Assembly (NCBI RefSeq): GCF_003173715.1
Contig: NZ_CP029550.1
Coordinates: 6,278,001-6,342,000, forward strand
Length of the DNA stretch: 64,000 nucleotides
Direction of reading: 5' to 3'
Origin: Methylobacterium durans
GTDB lineage: Bacteria; Pseudomonadota; Alphaproteobacteria; Rhizobiales; Beijerinckiaceae
Numbering within the stretch: position 1 is the stretch's first letter; the number at the start of each line of letters is the position of its first letter. Under the pieces are notes generated by a model that did not search any database, was not told the DNA's origin, and saw only the letters and a list, made by a program, of their open reading frames with translations. A program made the translations under genes and the position numbers. Positions 55,724-64,000 of this stretch are shown here, one piece after another.

Positions 55724-57510
55724 GCTGCGGCCTTCAGGACGGGCTGGTCTTCGGCCAGCGAACGCAGGGAATCGGGGCCCGTGCGGGCGGTGAAAGCCTG
55801 GAAGCTCTCGGACGGACCCTCGCGGCCCGCGAGGTAGGCGCGCAGCAGCGCCTCGACCCGGCCGGGGCAATCGTCGGCCTTCACGGCCTTCCAGATCTCG
55901 GTGCCGATCTTCGGGCTGTCGCCGAAGCCGCCGCCGACCACGATGTCGTAGCCCTCGACCGTGTCGCCCTCGTCCGAGACGACGACCTTGGCGCCGATGA
56001 GCCCGATATCGCCGATGTAGTGCTGGGCGCAGGAATGGTGGCAGCCGGTGAGGTGCAGGTTCACCGGCACGTCGAGCTCCGTCACGCGCGCCTCGATGTA
56101 GTCGGCGATGACGAGGGCGTGGCCCTTCGTGTCGGACGCGGCGAACTTGCAGCCGCGGTTGCCCGTGCAGGCCACGAGGCCCGCGCGGATGCTCGACGCC
56201 CGGGTGGTGAAGCCAAGCGCCGCGACCCGGGCCTCGACCTCGGCGACCCTGGCGTCCGGCACGCCGGAGAACAGGAAGTTCTGCCAGACGGTCAGGCGGA
56301 TCTGCCCGTCGCCGCATTCCCGCGCGATCTCGGCCAGCGCCCGCATCTCGTCGGTCGTCATCTTGCCGACGGGCAGCACCACGCCGACCCAGTTGAGGCC
56401 GGCCTGAGCCTGCCCGTGCACGCCGATATGGGCGTAGCGGTCGAAGCCGCCCCGCGGCTTCACGTGGGCGGGATCGACCCGGTCGAGCTTGCGCCCGAGC
56501 TTCTCCTCGACGACGGCGAGGTACTTCTCGAAGCCCCAGGCATCGAGGACGTACTTCATCCGGCTCTTGTTGCGGTTCGTGCGGTCGCCGTTCTCGATGA
56601 AGACGCGCAGGATCGCGTCGGCGACCCGGTTGCAATCCTCCGGCCTCAGGACGACGCCGGTGTCGCGGGCGAGGTCCCTGTGGCCGGAGATGCCGCCGAG
56701 CACGAGGCGCATCCACACACCCGGCGCCACGGCCGCGCCCTCCCTCACCGTGATCGCCTGGAAGCCGATGTCGTTGGTCTCCTCCAGCACCGGCAGGACG
56801 CCGCCGCCGTCGAAGGCGACGTTGAACTTGCGCGGCAGGCCGAACAGCGAGCGGTCGTTCAGGATCCAGTTGTGCCAGGACCTGGCGAGGGGGCGCGTGT
56901 CGAGGAGTTCCTGCGCGTCGATGCCGGCGACCGGCGAGCCCGTGACGTTGCGGATGTTGTCCGCGCCTGCCCCCCGCGCGGTCAGGCCGAGGTCGATCAG
57001 CCCGTCGAGGAAGGGCTGGCCGTGCTCGGGCGTGATCTCGCGGACCTGCAGGTTGGCCCGCGTCGTCACGTGGGCATAGCCGCCGCCATGCGCGTCGGCG
57101 AGGTCGGCGATGCCGGAGAACTGCCAATGGTGCAGGATGCCGTTCGGGATGCGCAGCCGGCACATGTAGGAGTTCTGAGCGGGCGCGACCCAGAACAGCC
57201 CGTGGTAGCGCCAGCGGAAATTGTCCTCGGGCTTCGGCGCCTTGCCGGTCGCGGCCTCTTCGATCAGCCGGTTGTGGCCCTCGAACGGGTTCTCGGCGCG
57301 CTTCCACTTCTCCTGGTCGCAGAGCTTGCCGCCCGCCTTGACGGTCTTCTCCTGCGCCTTGATGTGGATCGCGTCGGGGCCCGTCGGCTCGCTGACCCCG
57401 CCCGCGGGCGCCTGCCCGAGGCTGAGGCCGCCGGTCATCCGGGCGGCGGCTATCCCTGAGGCGAAGCCCTCGAGATAGCGCTTCTGCTCGGTGTTGAAGT
57501 CTTCAGCCAC
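55720..57510 (-). CDS. nirA: Ferredoxin-type nitrite reductase NirA (siroheme, 4Fe-4S)
   Basis: Reduces nitrite to ammonium with six electrons. The 596-residue protein has the duplicated NIR/SIR fold: RIPNGILHHWQFSGIADLAD, YAHVTTRANLQVREI, GAGADNIRNVTGSP (substrate side) and siroheme-cluster ligands CTGNRGC (C-x5-C) and GCHHSC (C-x3-C). Neighbour genes nasA and cysG favour nitrite rather than sulfite. The start follows the FAD gene by 12 bases. Confidence 0.92.
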   Translation of the reverse strand: MAEDFNTEQKRYLEGFASGIAAARMTGGLSLGQAPAGGVSEPTGPDAIHIKAQEKTVKAGGKLCDQEKWKRAENPFEGHNRLIEEAATGKAPKPEDNFRWRYHGLFWVAPAQNSYMCRLRIPNGILHHWQFSGIADLADAHGGGYAHVTTRANLQVREITPEHGQPFLDGLIDLGLTARGAGADNIRNVTGSPVAGIDAQELLDTRPLARSWHNWILNDRSLFGLPRKFNVAFDGGGVLPVLEETNDIGFQAITVREGAAVAPGVWMRLVLGGISGHRDLARDTGVVLRPEDCNRVADAILRVFIENGDRTNRNKSRMKYVLDAWGFEKYLAVVEEKLGRKLDRVDPAHVKPRGGFDRYAHIGVHGQAQAGLNWVGVVLPVGKMTTDEMRALAEIARECGDGQIRLTVWQNFLFSGVPDARVAEVEARVAALGFTTRASSIRAGLVACTGNRGCKFAASDTKGHALVIADYIEARVTELDVPVNLHLTGCHHSCAQHYIGDIGLIGAKVVVSDEGDTVEGYDIVVGGGFGDSPKIGTEIWKAVKADDCPGRVEALLRAYLAGREGPSESFQAFTARTGPDSLRSLAEDQPVLKAAA

Positions 57511-57522
57511 GAACGGTCTCCG

Positions 57523-58773
57523 TCACGCTGCGAGGGTCTGGGGCGCCGCCGGGCGCCCGAACATGAGATCGTCGAGATGGGCGCCGACCGGCTCGCCGGA
57601 GCGGATCAGGGCCTTGCACCAACCCTGCTCGGCGACGTCGCCGACGAAGACCGCGCCGATCAGCCGTCCGTCCTCCACGAGGAGTTTGCGGTAGAGGCCC
57701 GCGCCCGGGTCGCTCAGCACGATCGCCTCGGCGCCCTCCGGCGTGTCGACGACGCCCGCCGAGAAGACGGGGAGGCCCGAGACCTTGAGGCTCGTCGACA
57801 GGGCCGTCCCGAGGTAGCTCGCTGCTTCGCCCGCGAGGTGCCGGCTCAGGGCCTCGGCCTGCTCGTAGGCGGGCTCCACGAGCCCGTAGATCTGGCCCCG
57901 GTGCTCGGCGCATTCGCCGAGCGCGAAGATCCGGGGGTCGGAGGTCGCCATCCGGTCGTCGACGGTGATGCCGCGGCTCGTGGCAAGGCCCGCCTCCCGC
58001 GCGAGGGCCACCGAGGGGCGCACGCCCACCGACATCACCACGAGGTCGGCCGGCAGCACGGTGCCGTCGGAGAGGCGCAGGCGCTCGACCCTGCCCCGGC
58101 CCTCGATCGCGGCGGTGTCGGCCTTGAGCCGCACCTTGACGCCGCGGGCCTCCATCGCCCGCCGCACGAGACCGGCCGCCGCGTGGTCGAGCTGGCGCTC
58201 CATCAGCCGGTCCATGACGTGGAGCAGCGTGGTGTCGATGCCCCGGCGCGCAAGCCCGACCGCCGCCTCGAGCCCGAGCAGCCCGCCGCCGATGACGATG
58301 GCGCGGGCGTGCTCCACCGCCGCCTTGCGGATCGCGGCGACGTCGGCGAGATCGCGGAAGGTGATGACGCCGGGCAGCTCCATGCCGGGCTTCGGCAGCC
58401 GGATCGGCGTGGAGCCGACCGCGAGCACCAGCTTGTCGAAGGGCAGGACGTGGGTCTCGCCGACGATCGCGAGGCCGCTCTCCCGGTCGATCGCCGTGAC
58501 GGGGGCGCCGGTGAGGAGGCGGATGCCGTGGGCCTCGTACCAATCGAGGCCGCGAAAGGCGCAGGCCGCCTCGTCGACCTCGCCGCCGAGCAGCGAGGAG
58601 AGCAGGACCCGGTTGTACGCGGCGACGGGCTCGGCCCCGACCACGGTGACGTCGTAGCGGCCCGGTGCGCGCTCCGTCAGACGCTCGAGGAAGCGCAGGG
58701 AGGCCATGCCGTTGCCGACGACGACGAGGCGCTCGCGCGCCCCCGCCTCAGGGTCCGTCCGGGAAATCGCCAT
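57523..58773 (-). CDS. NAD(P)/FAD oxidoreductase, NirB N-terminal-like
   Basis: A 416-residue class I pyridine-nucleotide-disulfide-type reductase. FAD motif VVVGNGMASLRFLERL, NAD motif AIVIGGGLLGLEAAVGLARR and the ATS..RIFALGECAEHRG segment match the diaphorase part of NirB. It has no siroheme or BFD domains, so electrons must go to NasA or NirA. First structural gene after the leader. ATG 58773. Confidence 0.92.
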   Translation of the reverse strand: MAISRTDPEAGARERLVVVGNGMASLRFLERLTERAPGRYDVTVVGAEPVAAYNRVLLSSLLGGEVDEAACAFRGLDWYEAHGIRLLTGAPVTAIDRESGLAIVGETHVLPFDKLVLAVGSTPIRLPKPGMELPGVITFRDLADVAAIRKAAVEHARAIVIGGGLLGLEAAVGLARRGIDTTLLHVMDRLMERQLDHAAAGLVRRAMEARGVKVRLKADTAAIEGRGRVERLRLSDGTVLPADLVVMSVGVRPSVALAREAGLATSRGITVDDRMATSDPRIFALGECAEHRGQIYGLVEPAYEQAEALSRHLAGEAASYLGTALSTSLKVSGLPVFSAGVVDTPEGAEAIVLSDPGAGLYRKLLVEDGRLIGAVFVGDVAEQGWCKALIRSGEPVGAHLDDLMFGRPAAPQTLAA

Positions 58774-58826
58774 CGCGTGTCGGGTCTCGTCCTCGGGTGA
58801 TGGGTGGCGGGCCGTCGGGCGCGAAT

Positions 58827-58923
58827 GAGAAAGCCGCTGCCGATCGTGCCCCGCGGGTGGCACCCGCGAGACGACCGGATCAGCGGCCTCGCTGACGGTG
58901 CTGCCCGTCGCCGTTGACGGACC
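58827..58923 (-). promoter_or_regulatory. ANTAR-type antitermination leader of the nas operon
   Basis: Minus-strand RNA from about 58923. P1 is CCGTC-AACGGC-GACGG (58920-58905): hexaloop with A1 and G4 as NasT/NasR targets require. P2 (58899-58874) pairs ACCG-TCAGCG with CGCTGA-CGGT across AGGC, with a 2-base bulge. An alternative terminator pairs 58887-58872 with 58846-58833 (14 bp, 2-base bulge) before TTTCTC. P2 and the terminator share 58887-58874, so only one can form. NasT should favour P2. P2's loop is not a standard A1/G4 hexaloop. Confidence 0.75.
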
Positions 58924-58933
58924 CGGGATGCGG

Positions 58934-58949
58934 AGCAGGTTCCGTGCCA
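58934..58949 (-). promoter_or_regulatory. Sigma-54 promoter of the nas operon
   Basis: TGGCAC-N5-CTGCT with GG and GC spaced as in -24/-12 promoters; one mismatch to TTGCA. It places transcription start near 58923, just before hairpin P1. Fits NtrC control of nitrate assimilation. Confidence 0.65.
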
Positions 58950-59160
58950 AGCGCATGCGAATGCCGAGAGCCCTCGATACGCCACCGGGCGGCATTTCGC
59001 GGCTCGGTCGGGCATCCCGCACCGCATCGTCCGCGTGCGCTGCACAAAGAACGGGCTTCACGGTGCGCAGGAAGCAGGCAACCGGCGACGCGCACGGATC
59101 GGCGCGGGCTCAGCCCAGGCTCGGCCCGAAATCAGATCCGCCGCGGGGGCCGGACCGAGC

Positions 59161-59373
59161 TCAGATCAGGAGGGAGAGGGCGAGGGCGACCGCCAGCGTC
59201 GGGGCCGCGCCGAGCGCGATGGCCCAGCGCCAGAGCTGCGGCGCGCCGGTGCGGTTGTCGTTGGCCGCCCGCGGCGGCGCCGCCCGGACCCGCACGTAGC
59301 GTGACAGCTCGACCCGGCTGCGCCTGGGGCGGAGCGCGTGGGAGGGGCTGACGGAGCGGTTGCAGCTGGGCAT
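59161..59373 (-). CDS. Small predicted membrane protein (70 aa)
   Basis: Starts MPSCNRSVSPSHALRPRRSR, has RAANDNRTG, then one hydrophobic segment ALGAAPTLAVALALSLLI at the C-terminus. AANDNR-type short proteins are common in Rhizobiales. It lies between nasS and the nas leader on the same strand. Function unknown; 59385 is an alternative start. Confidence 0.5.
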   Translation of the reverse strand: MPSCNRSVSPSHALRPRRSRVELSRYVRVRAAPPRAANDNRTGAPQLWRWAIALGAAPTLAVALALSLLI

Positions 59374-59472
59374 GGCGCAGATCAACGGGAATCCGGGCTC
59401 GGCCGTTCCGCGTACGCTGGGGCACCGTCGCGGTTCGCGCGCCGGTCGCGGATCACCGTTGCGTGAGCGCCC

Positions 59473-60498
59473 TCAGGCGTCGAGGCCGGCGGCGGCGAGG
59501 AGGTCCGGCCGGTAGATGCGCCGGGCCGCCTCGAAGGCGCCGGCGGCACCCGCGCCCACCGGGATCTGGCCGCCCTGCTCCATCTCGGAGACGAGCCAGC
59601 GAAGCTGGGCTTCGCCGGGCTCCAGGGCGGGGCGGCCGAGGCGGATGTAGCCGGGCGCGCGGCGGCGCCGGCCGGCGGCGTCGAGGACGATCTCGCCCTC
59701 GAGGCAGCGGGCGATCAGCCCCGCATCCTGGCCGAGGGCGGAGCGGGCCGCCAGTCGGTGGGCGAGCTCGGCCCGGTTGCCCGGCTCCGCGCACCACAAC
59801 CCCGCCCGCGCCACCGCCCGCACCAGCGGCAGGGCGCCCTCGCCGAGGCGGGCCGAGAGGGCGAGCACCTTCTCGGGCGCGTCGGGCACGATCTCGCAAG
59901 CGAGCGCCGCGATGCGGCCGATCCCGGCAGCCACCGCCACCCCGTTCCAGGGCGCGCCCGCGCAGAATCCGTCGACGATCCCGCGCGCCAGGGCCTCCAC
60001 GCTGTGCTGGGGCGGCACGGCGACGAGGCGGACGCTCGACAGGTCGAGGCCGCCCAGCGCCAGGAAGTGGCGGAGCTGATAGGTGTGGCAGGAGAAGGGG
60101 TGCACGGTGCCCAGGGTCAGCGGGCGTCCGGCGCGCTTGCGCGCCTCGGCGAGGCCGGCGAAGGCCCGCGCCACGGTGGCGGGCGCGTCGTCGCCGGGCG
60201 CCATCGCCCGCCAGAGATCCGCCGAGAGCGTGATGGCGTTGCCGTTGAGGTTGAGGCCGAGCGGCACGACGAGGTCGGCCGGCGGGCCGCTGAGGCCGAG
60301 CGCGCTCGCCAGCGCCAGCGGCGCCAGCATGTGGGCCCCGTCGAGGTAGCCGAGCGCCAGCCGGTCGCGCAGCGTCGCCCAGGAGGGCTCGGCCGAGAGG
60401 TCGAGGTCGAGCCCCTCCTCCGCCGCGAAGCCGAACTCGGCCGCCGCGATCAGGGGCGCCGCGTCGAGGAGCGGGATGTAGCCGAGATGCAGCCTCAT
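59473..60498 (-). CDS. nasS: Nitrate-sensing regulator NasS
   Basis: A 341-residue protein of the NrtA/CmpA family but without a signal peptide (MRLHLGYIPLLDAAPLIAAA), so cytoplasmic as NasS is. Conserved nitrate-site region GTVHPFSCHTYQLRHFL and the PPADLVVPLGLNLNGNAITL stretch. In the known systems NasS holds NasT until nitrate or nitrite binds. Coupled to nasT by an ATGA overlap. Confidence 0.93.
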   Translation of the reverse strand: MRLHLGYIPLLDAAPLIAAAEFGFAAEEGLDLDLSAEPSWATLRDRLALGYLDGAHMLAPLALASALGLSGPPADLVVPLGLNLNGNAITLSADLWRAMAPGDDAPATVARAFAGLAEARKRAGRPLTLGTVHPFSCHTYQLRHFLALGGLDLSSVRLVAVPPQHSVEALARGIVDGFCAGAPWNGVAVAAGIGRIAALACEIVPDAPEKVLALSARLGEGALPLVRAVARAGLWCAEPGNRAELAHRLAARSALGQDAGLIARCLEGEIVLDAAGRRRRAPGYIRLGRPALEPGEAQLRWLVSEMEQGGQIPVGAGAAGAFEAARRIYRPDLLAAAGLDA

Positions 60499-61082
60499 CC
60501 GAGCAGATCCGCGGTTGTGACGATGGCGCGGGCGATGTCGGCGATCTTGCGCTTCTCGTTCATGGCCTTGCGGCGCAGCTGCTTGTAAGCCTCGTCCTCG
60601 GACAGGCCCTTGAGGCTCATGAGGATGCCCTTGGCGCGCTCGATCAGCTTGCGGTCCGCGAGTTCGCCCCGCGCCTCGGTGAGTTCCCGCTGCAGGCGCG
60701 CGAAGGCGTTGAAGCGCAGGATCGCGATGTCGAGGATCGGCTTGATCCGCTCGGGCCGCAGCCCGTCGACGACGTAGGCCGAGATGCCCGCATCGACGGC
60801 GGCCTGCATCATGGTGGCGTCCGAGCGGTCGACGAACATCGCCACCGGGCGCTCGACCTGCCGGGAGACGCCGGACATCTGCTCCAATATGTCCCGGCTC
60901 GGGCTTTCCAGGTGGATGACCACCACGTCGGGTTGCAGGCTCGCGACCCGGTCCAGCAGGTCTGCGGCATCGGGAATGACGACGACGCGCCCGACCCCGG
61001 CCGCGCGCAGGCCCTCCTCGAGGATGGCGGCACGGGCCCGGCTCGGGTCGATCACGGCGACGGTGAGGCTGGATTCGGTCAT
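60495..61082 (-). CDS. nasT: Nitrate-responsive antiterminator NasT (ANTAR)
   Basis: A 195-residue protein. The N-terminal half is a receiver-like domain lacking a normal phosphorylation motif set (VAVIDPSRARAAILEEGLR). The C-terminal ANTAR domain reads LIERAKGILMSLKGLSEDEA and LRRKAMNEKRKIADIA. Binds hexaloop hairpins in leader RNA; its own target is probably the leader at 58827-58923. Confidence 0.95.
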   Translation of the reverse strand: MTESSLTVAVIDPSRARAAILEEGLRAAGVGRVVVIPDAADLLDRVASLQPDVVVIHLESPSRDILEQMSGVSRQVERPVAMFVDRSDATMMQAAVDAGISAYVVDGLRPERIKPILDIAILRFNAFARLQRELTEARGELADRKLIERAKGILMSLKGLSEDEAYKQLRRKAMNEKRKIADIARAIVTTADLLG

Positions 61083-61294
61083 CGGGGCCCGGTTTGGGGC
61101 TTCGTCATGCGGTGGCGGGCGCGGCGGTCCGGCCGCGGCGGTCGCGCGGCGCGGGTTCCGGACGCAAGCCGCGTGCCCCGATCTCCCGAGCCCGATCGTT
61201 TACGCGCCGGAAAGCAAACGGCCCCGGTTCCGCCGCAAAGTGGGCGGCATCCTCGGCGCGGTACGGATGAACGGCGAGGTTCGGCGTGAGTCGC

Positions 61295-61930
61295 ATGACG
61301 CAGCGTGACCCGATCCCCTCGATGGGTGCCGGCCCGATCTCCGAGCCGGCGCCGGGCGCGGCCCTCCCCTTCCTGCCGACGCTCGTGACCGCCCTCGCCA
61401 TCGCGGCGCTCTCCCTCGTCTGCCGCGAACCGTCGCAGACGGCGCCGACCCCCGAGCGCGCGCAGGTCTCCTCCGCGCAGATCTCAGCGGCGGCCTCGGC
61501 CGTCGAGCCCGCCTTCGTGCCCGTCATCGACGATTTCGCCTTCCACCCGCCGGCCGAGGCCGCCGAGACCGTGCGCCCGCCCGCGGCGCTCGCCTTCGCG
61601 CAGGTCTATTGCCTGGTGCCGGCCGAGCCGAGGCTCGCCGCGGCGACCCGCCCCGGCCGCGTGGCGGCCGCGCCCCGGCGCGCGCCCTGCTCCGCCTGCG
61701 GCGAGGCCGGCCCGCGGCGCAGCGAGGCTCCGCCCGCCTCGCGGGCCGCCGAGACGCCGGCGGTCGAGCCGGAGACGCAGGAGGACGCGTTCCTGCCGCG
61801 CCTCGCCCTGCCCTTCGCGCCGGCAATGCGCGTCGTCGACCGGGCGGTCGACCGCGCCGCCGGCTACGTGCGCACCGGCGCCTCCGCGCTCGGCGGCTCG
61901 GTGAGCGTGCTGGTCGACCGGCTACGCTGA
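61295..61930 (+). CDS. Hypothetical membrane-anchored protein (211 aa)
   Basis: Not recognised. An N-terminal hydrophobic segment (ALPFLPTLVTALAIAALSLV) is followed by Ala/Pro/Glu-rich sequence with a CSAC pair, then VVDRAVDRAAGYVRTGASAL near the end. GTG 61286 is an alternative start. Divergent from nasT with a 212-base gap. Low-complexity composition suggests an exported linker-type protein. Confidence 0.55.
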   Translation: MTQRDPIPSMGAGPISEPAPGAALPFLPTLVTALAIAALSLVCREPSQTAPTPERAQVSSAQISAAASAVEPAFVPVIDDFAFHPPAEAAETVRPPAALAFAQVYCLVPAEPRLAAATRPGRVAAAPRRAPCSACGEAGPRRSEAPPASRAAETPAVEPETQEDAFLPRLALPFAPAMRVVDRAVDRAAGYVRTGASALGGSVSVLVDRLR

Positions 61931-62130
61931 GCGCCGGGAGATCGGCTCCCGCCTCGTCGGCGGCAGCGGCCGCGCGATCATCGGATCTTCAGGCGGAGCG
62001 CCGGTGCGGCGGCGCGCAATCCCGTGAGCAGGCTGGACCGTGAGGCCGGCCGGACCTACCTGCACCCGATCGCAGCGCGGCCGGCCGCCGGGGGAGGCGC
62101 CGCCGCGCCGGGCCGAGCAGGGGAGCCGGA

Positions 62131-64000
62131 ATGGCAGCCAGGATCGAGGATTACGCGCTCGTCGGCGATTGCCGGACCGCCGCCCTGATCAGCCGCGACG
62201 GCAGCGTCGACTGGCTGTGCTTCCCGCGCTTCGACGCCTCGGCCTGCTTCGCGGCCCTCCTCGGCACGCGGGACCACGGCTCCTGGCGCCTGGCACCGGC
62301 CGCCAAGCACGTCGAGACCAGCCGCCGCTACCGCGACGGCACCCTCATCCTCGAGACCCGCCACAGGACCCGCGACGGCGAGGTTCTCGTCATCGACTAC
62401 ATGCCGGCCGACGACGGCGCGCACCTGATCCGCCTCGTCGAGGGCGTGCACGGCCGGGTCGCCATGCGCATGGATCTGGCGATCCGCTTCGATTACGGCT
62501 CGGCCGTGCCCTGGGTCTCGCACAACGAGTGGGGCGACCTTCGCGCGATCTCCGGGCCGCACAAGCTCGTGCTGCGCACCAAGGCCCCCCTGCACGGGGT
62601 CGGCCAGACCACCGTCTCGGAATTCACGGTCAAGGCCGGCGAGAGCGTGGCCTTCACCCTGAGCTACGGCGCCTCCCACGAGGAGGACCCGCCGCCGGTC
62701 GAGCCCCGCAAGGTGCTGGCGGCCACCGACAGCTTCTGGCGGGACTGGTCGCGCCACTGCGCCTGCGGCACGCCCTGGGACGACATCCTCAAGCGCTCGC
62801 TCCTAACGCTGAAGGCGCTGATCTACCTGCCGACCGGCGGGATCGTGGCGGCGCCCACGACCTCGCTCCCCGAGCAGCTCGGCGGCGTGCGCAACTGGGA
62901 TTACCGGTTCTGCTGGCTGCGCGACTCGACCTTCACCCTGCTCGCCCTGATGGACGGCGGCTTCATCGAGGAGGCCCGCGCCTGGCGAGACTGGCTGCTG
63001 CGGGCGGTCGCCGGCAACCCGGAGCAGGCCCACATCCTCTACGGCATCGCGGGCGAGCGCCTGCTGCCCGAGATCGAGCTCGACTGGCTGCCCGGCTACG
63101 AGGGCTCGAAGCCGGTGCGGGTCGGCAACGCCGCGGTCGATCAGTTCCAGCTCGACGTCTACGGCGAGGTGTTCGACGCCCTCTACCAAGCCGCGCGCCG
63201 CGGCATGTCGGACGATCGCGACGGCTGGCGCGTCGGCCTCGCCCTGATGGATCACCTGGAGAAGGTCTGGAACGAGCCCGACGAGGGCATCTGGGAGGTG
63301 CGCGGGGGGCGCAAGCACTTCGTGCACTCGAAGGTGATGGCCTGGGTCGCCGTCGATCGGGCGGTCCGCGCCCACGAGGAGCGTCCGCGCGTCGGCCGCG
63401 CCGCCCCCTCGAGCGGTGGCGGGCCCTGCGCGCCCGCATCCACGCCGAGGTCTGCGACAAGGGCTTCGACCCGGAACTCAACAGCTTCGTGCAGTATTAC
63501 GGCTCGAAGAGGCTCGATGCGAGCCTGCTCCTCATCGCCCATATGGGCTTCCTGCCGCAGGACGACCCGCGGGTCGTCGGCACCGTCGAGGCGATCGGCA
63601 AGCACCTGATGCGGGACGGCTTCGTGCTGCGCTACGACACCGAGAACCAGCGGACGGACGGGCTGCCCGGCGGCGAGGGCGCCTTCCTGCCCTGCAGCTT
63701 CTGGTACGCGGACAACCTGATCGGCCTCGGACGGTGCGACGAGGCGCGGGCGCTGATCGAGCGTCTGATCGGGGTCTGCAATGACCTCGGGCTGGTTGCG
63801 GAAGAGTACGATCCGGAGGAGAAGCGCCTCGTGGGGAACTTCCCGCAGGCTTTCAGTCACGTCGCCCTGGTGAACACCATCCTGAACTACAGCCGCGCCC
63901 TGGGGCCGGCCAGGGAACGGGGCGAGGCGCGGGACCGGGAGGCGGCGGCGGAGCGCGGGCACGCGGGCGGCGCGCCGGTCCCTGCCGCAGCGGCGCCGGC
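62131..64000 (+). pseudogene. GH15-family glucoamylase/trehalase-like protein, frameshifted, 3'-partial
   Basis: Glycoside hydrolase of the bacterial GH15 type. It has IEDYALVGDCRTAALISRDG, WLCFPRFD, LGGVRNWDYRFCWLRDSTFT and IWEVRGGRKHFVHSKVMAWV. The frame breaks at the five-C run 63404-63408; restoring one C gives PLERWRALRARIHAEVCDKG, then FVQYYGSKRLDASLLLIAHM, RQTDGLPGGEG-like text and VAEEYDPEEKRLVGNFPQAF (second catalytic Glu) to the window edge. Substrate (trehalose or alpha-glucan) undetermined. Likely an assembly error. Confidence 0.92.

Noticed and set aside
61083..61285. A second ANTAR-type leader upstream of nasT
   Set aside because: No AnnGnn hexaloop pair with a following T-run was found on the minus strand there.
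1..64000. tRNA or rRNA genes and insertion sequences
   Set aside because: No T-arm GGTTCGAATCC-type match or rRNA sequence and no transposase-like protein was recognised by eye; a covariance search could still find a missed tRNA.

Overview
The window looks like chromosomal DNA from a very GC-rich alphaproteobacterium of the order Hyphomicrobiales (Rhizobiales), most likely Methylobacterium or Methylorubrum. This rests on the carotenoid-type desaturase/acyltransferase/glycosyltransferase trio at the left edge, class I lysyl-tRNA synthetase, alphaproteobacterial families (DUF2336, DUF3126, BTLCP cysteine peptidases), a CtrA-type box, an alpha-r8 (mmgR/suhB) type small RNA and two cell-wall enzymes with PLPPRRP tails. 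Genus is an inference; no rRNA or tRNA gene was found.

Layout. 1-4.4 kb: a broken desaturase, an acyltransferase and a glycosyltransferase (probable carotenoid tailoring), then a broken Tat-exported metallo-hydrolase. 4.4-13.2 kb: cutA, nadK, DUF2336 protein, lytic transglycosylase, flavin reductase, PAS-GGDEF protein, nitroreductase, a secreted repeat protein and a DMT exporter. 13.4-23 kb: a MocR-type regulator, thrS, a small odd two-frame locus (17.6-18.2 kb), yidD, an IscU/NifU-like scaffold, folE-hisI-patatin, a CBS protein and a rhomboid protease. 23-31 kb: PAS and PilZ proteins, a tandem BTLCP pair, DUF3126, cysE, an HTH/shikimate-kinase-like regulator and a second transglycosylase. 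31-39 kb: HAD phosphatase, gntK, a membrane hydrolase, an orphan Wza-like lipoprotein and orphan substrate-binding proteins. 39-49 kb: a small RNA, a class II-like photolyase, a ClC channel, an SDR, a brnT/brnA locus whose toxin gene has an amber stop, lysyl-tRNA synthetase, a beta-glycosyltransferase and a SCO protein.

49.6-61.1 kb is one functional unit, the assimilatory nitrate system, all on the minus strand: nasT-nasS (nitrate-responsive antiterminator and its sensor), then an RNA leader, then a FAD oxidoreductase, nirA, an NADPH reductase with an Fe-S domain where CysJ has flavodoxin, nasA and cysG. The leader carries a good sigma-54 promoter (58934-58949), a hexaloop hairpin fitting the ANTAR target rule, and an antiterminator stem that competes directly with a 14-bp terminator. 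Nitrate control can therefore be read from the DNA. A GH15 glucoamylase/trehalase-like gene ends the window.

Eight genes (desaturase, metallo-hydrolase, transglycosylase, yidD, HAD, ClC, reductase flavoprotein, GH15), probably nine with the second BTLCP, are interrupted by a frameshift of the same kind: one base missing, almost always from a G or C run. This points to residual assembly error rather than mass gene decay. A family of intergenic nested inverted repeats (core CCCTCTCCCG..CGGGAGAGGG, complete form about 90-120 bp) occurs at seven places, two of them inside the nas operon.
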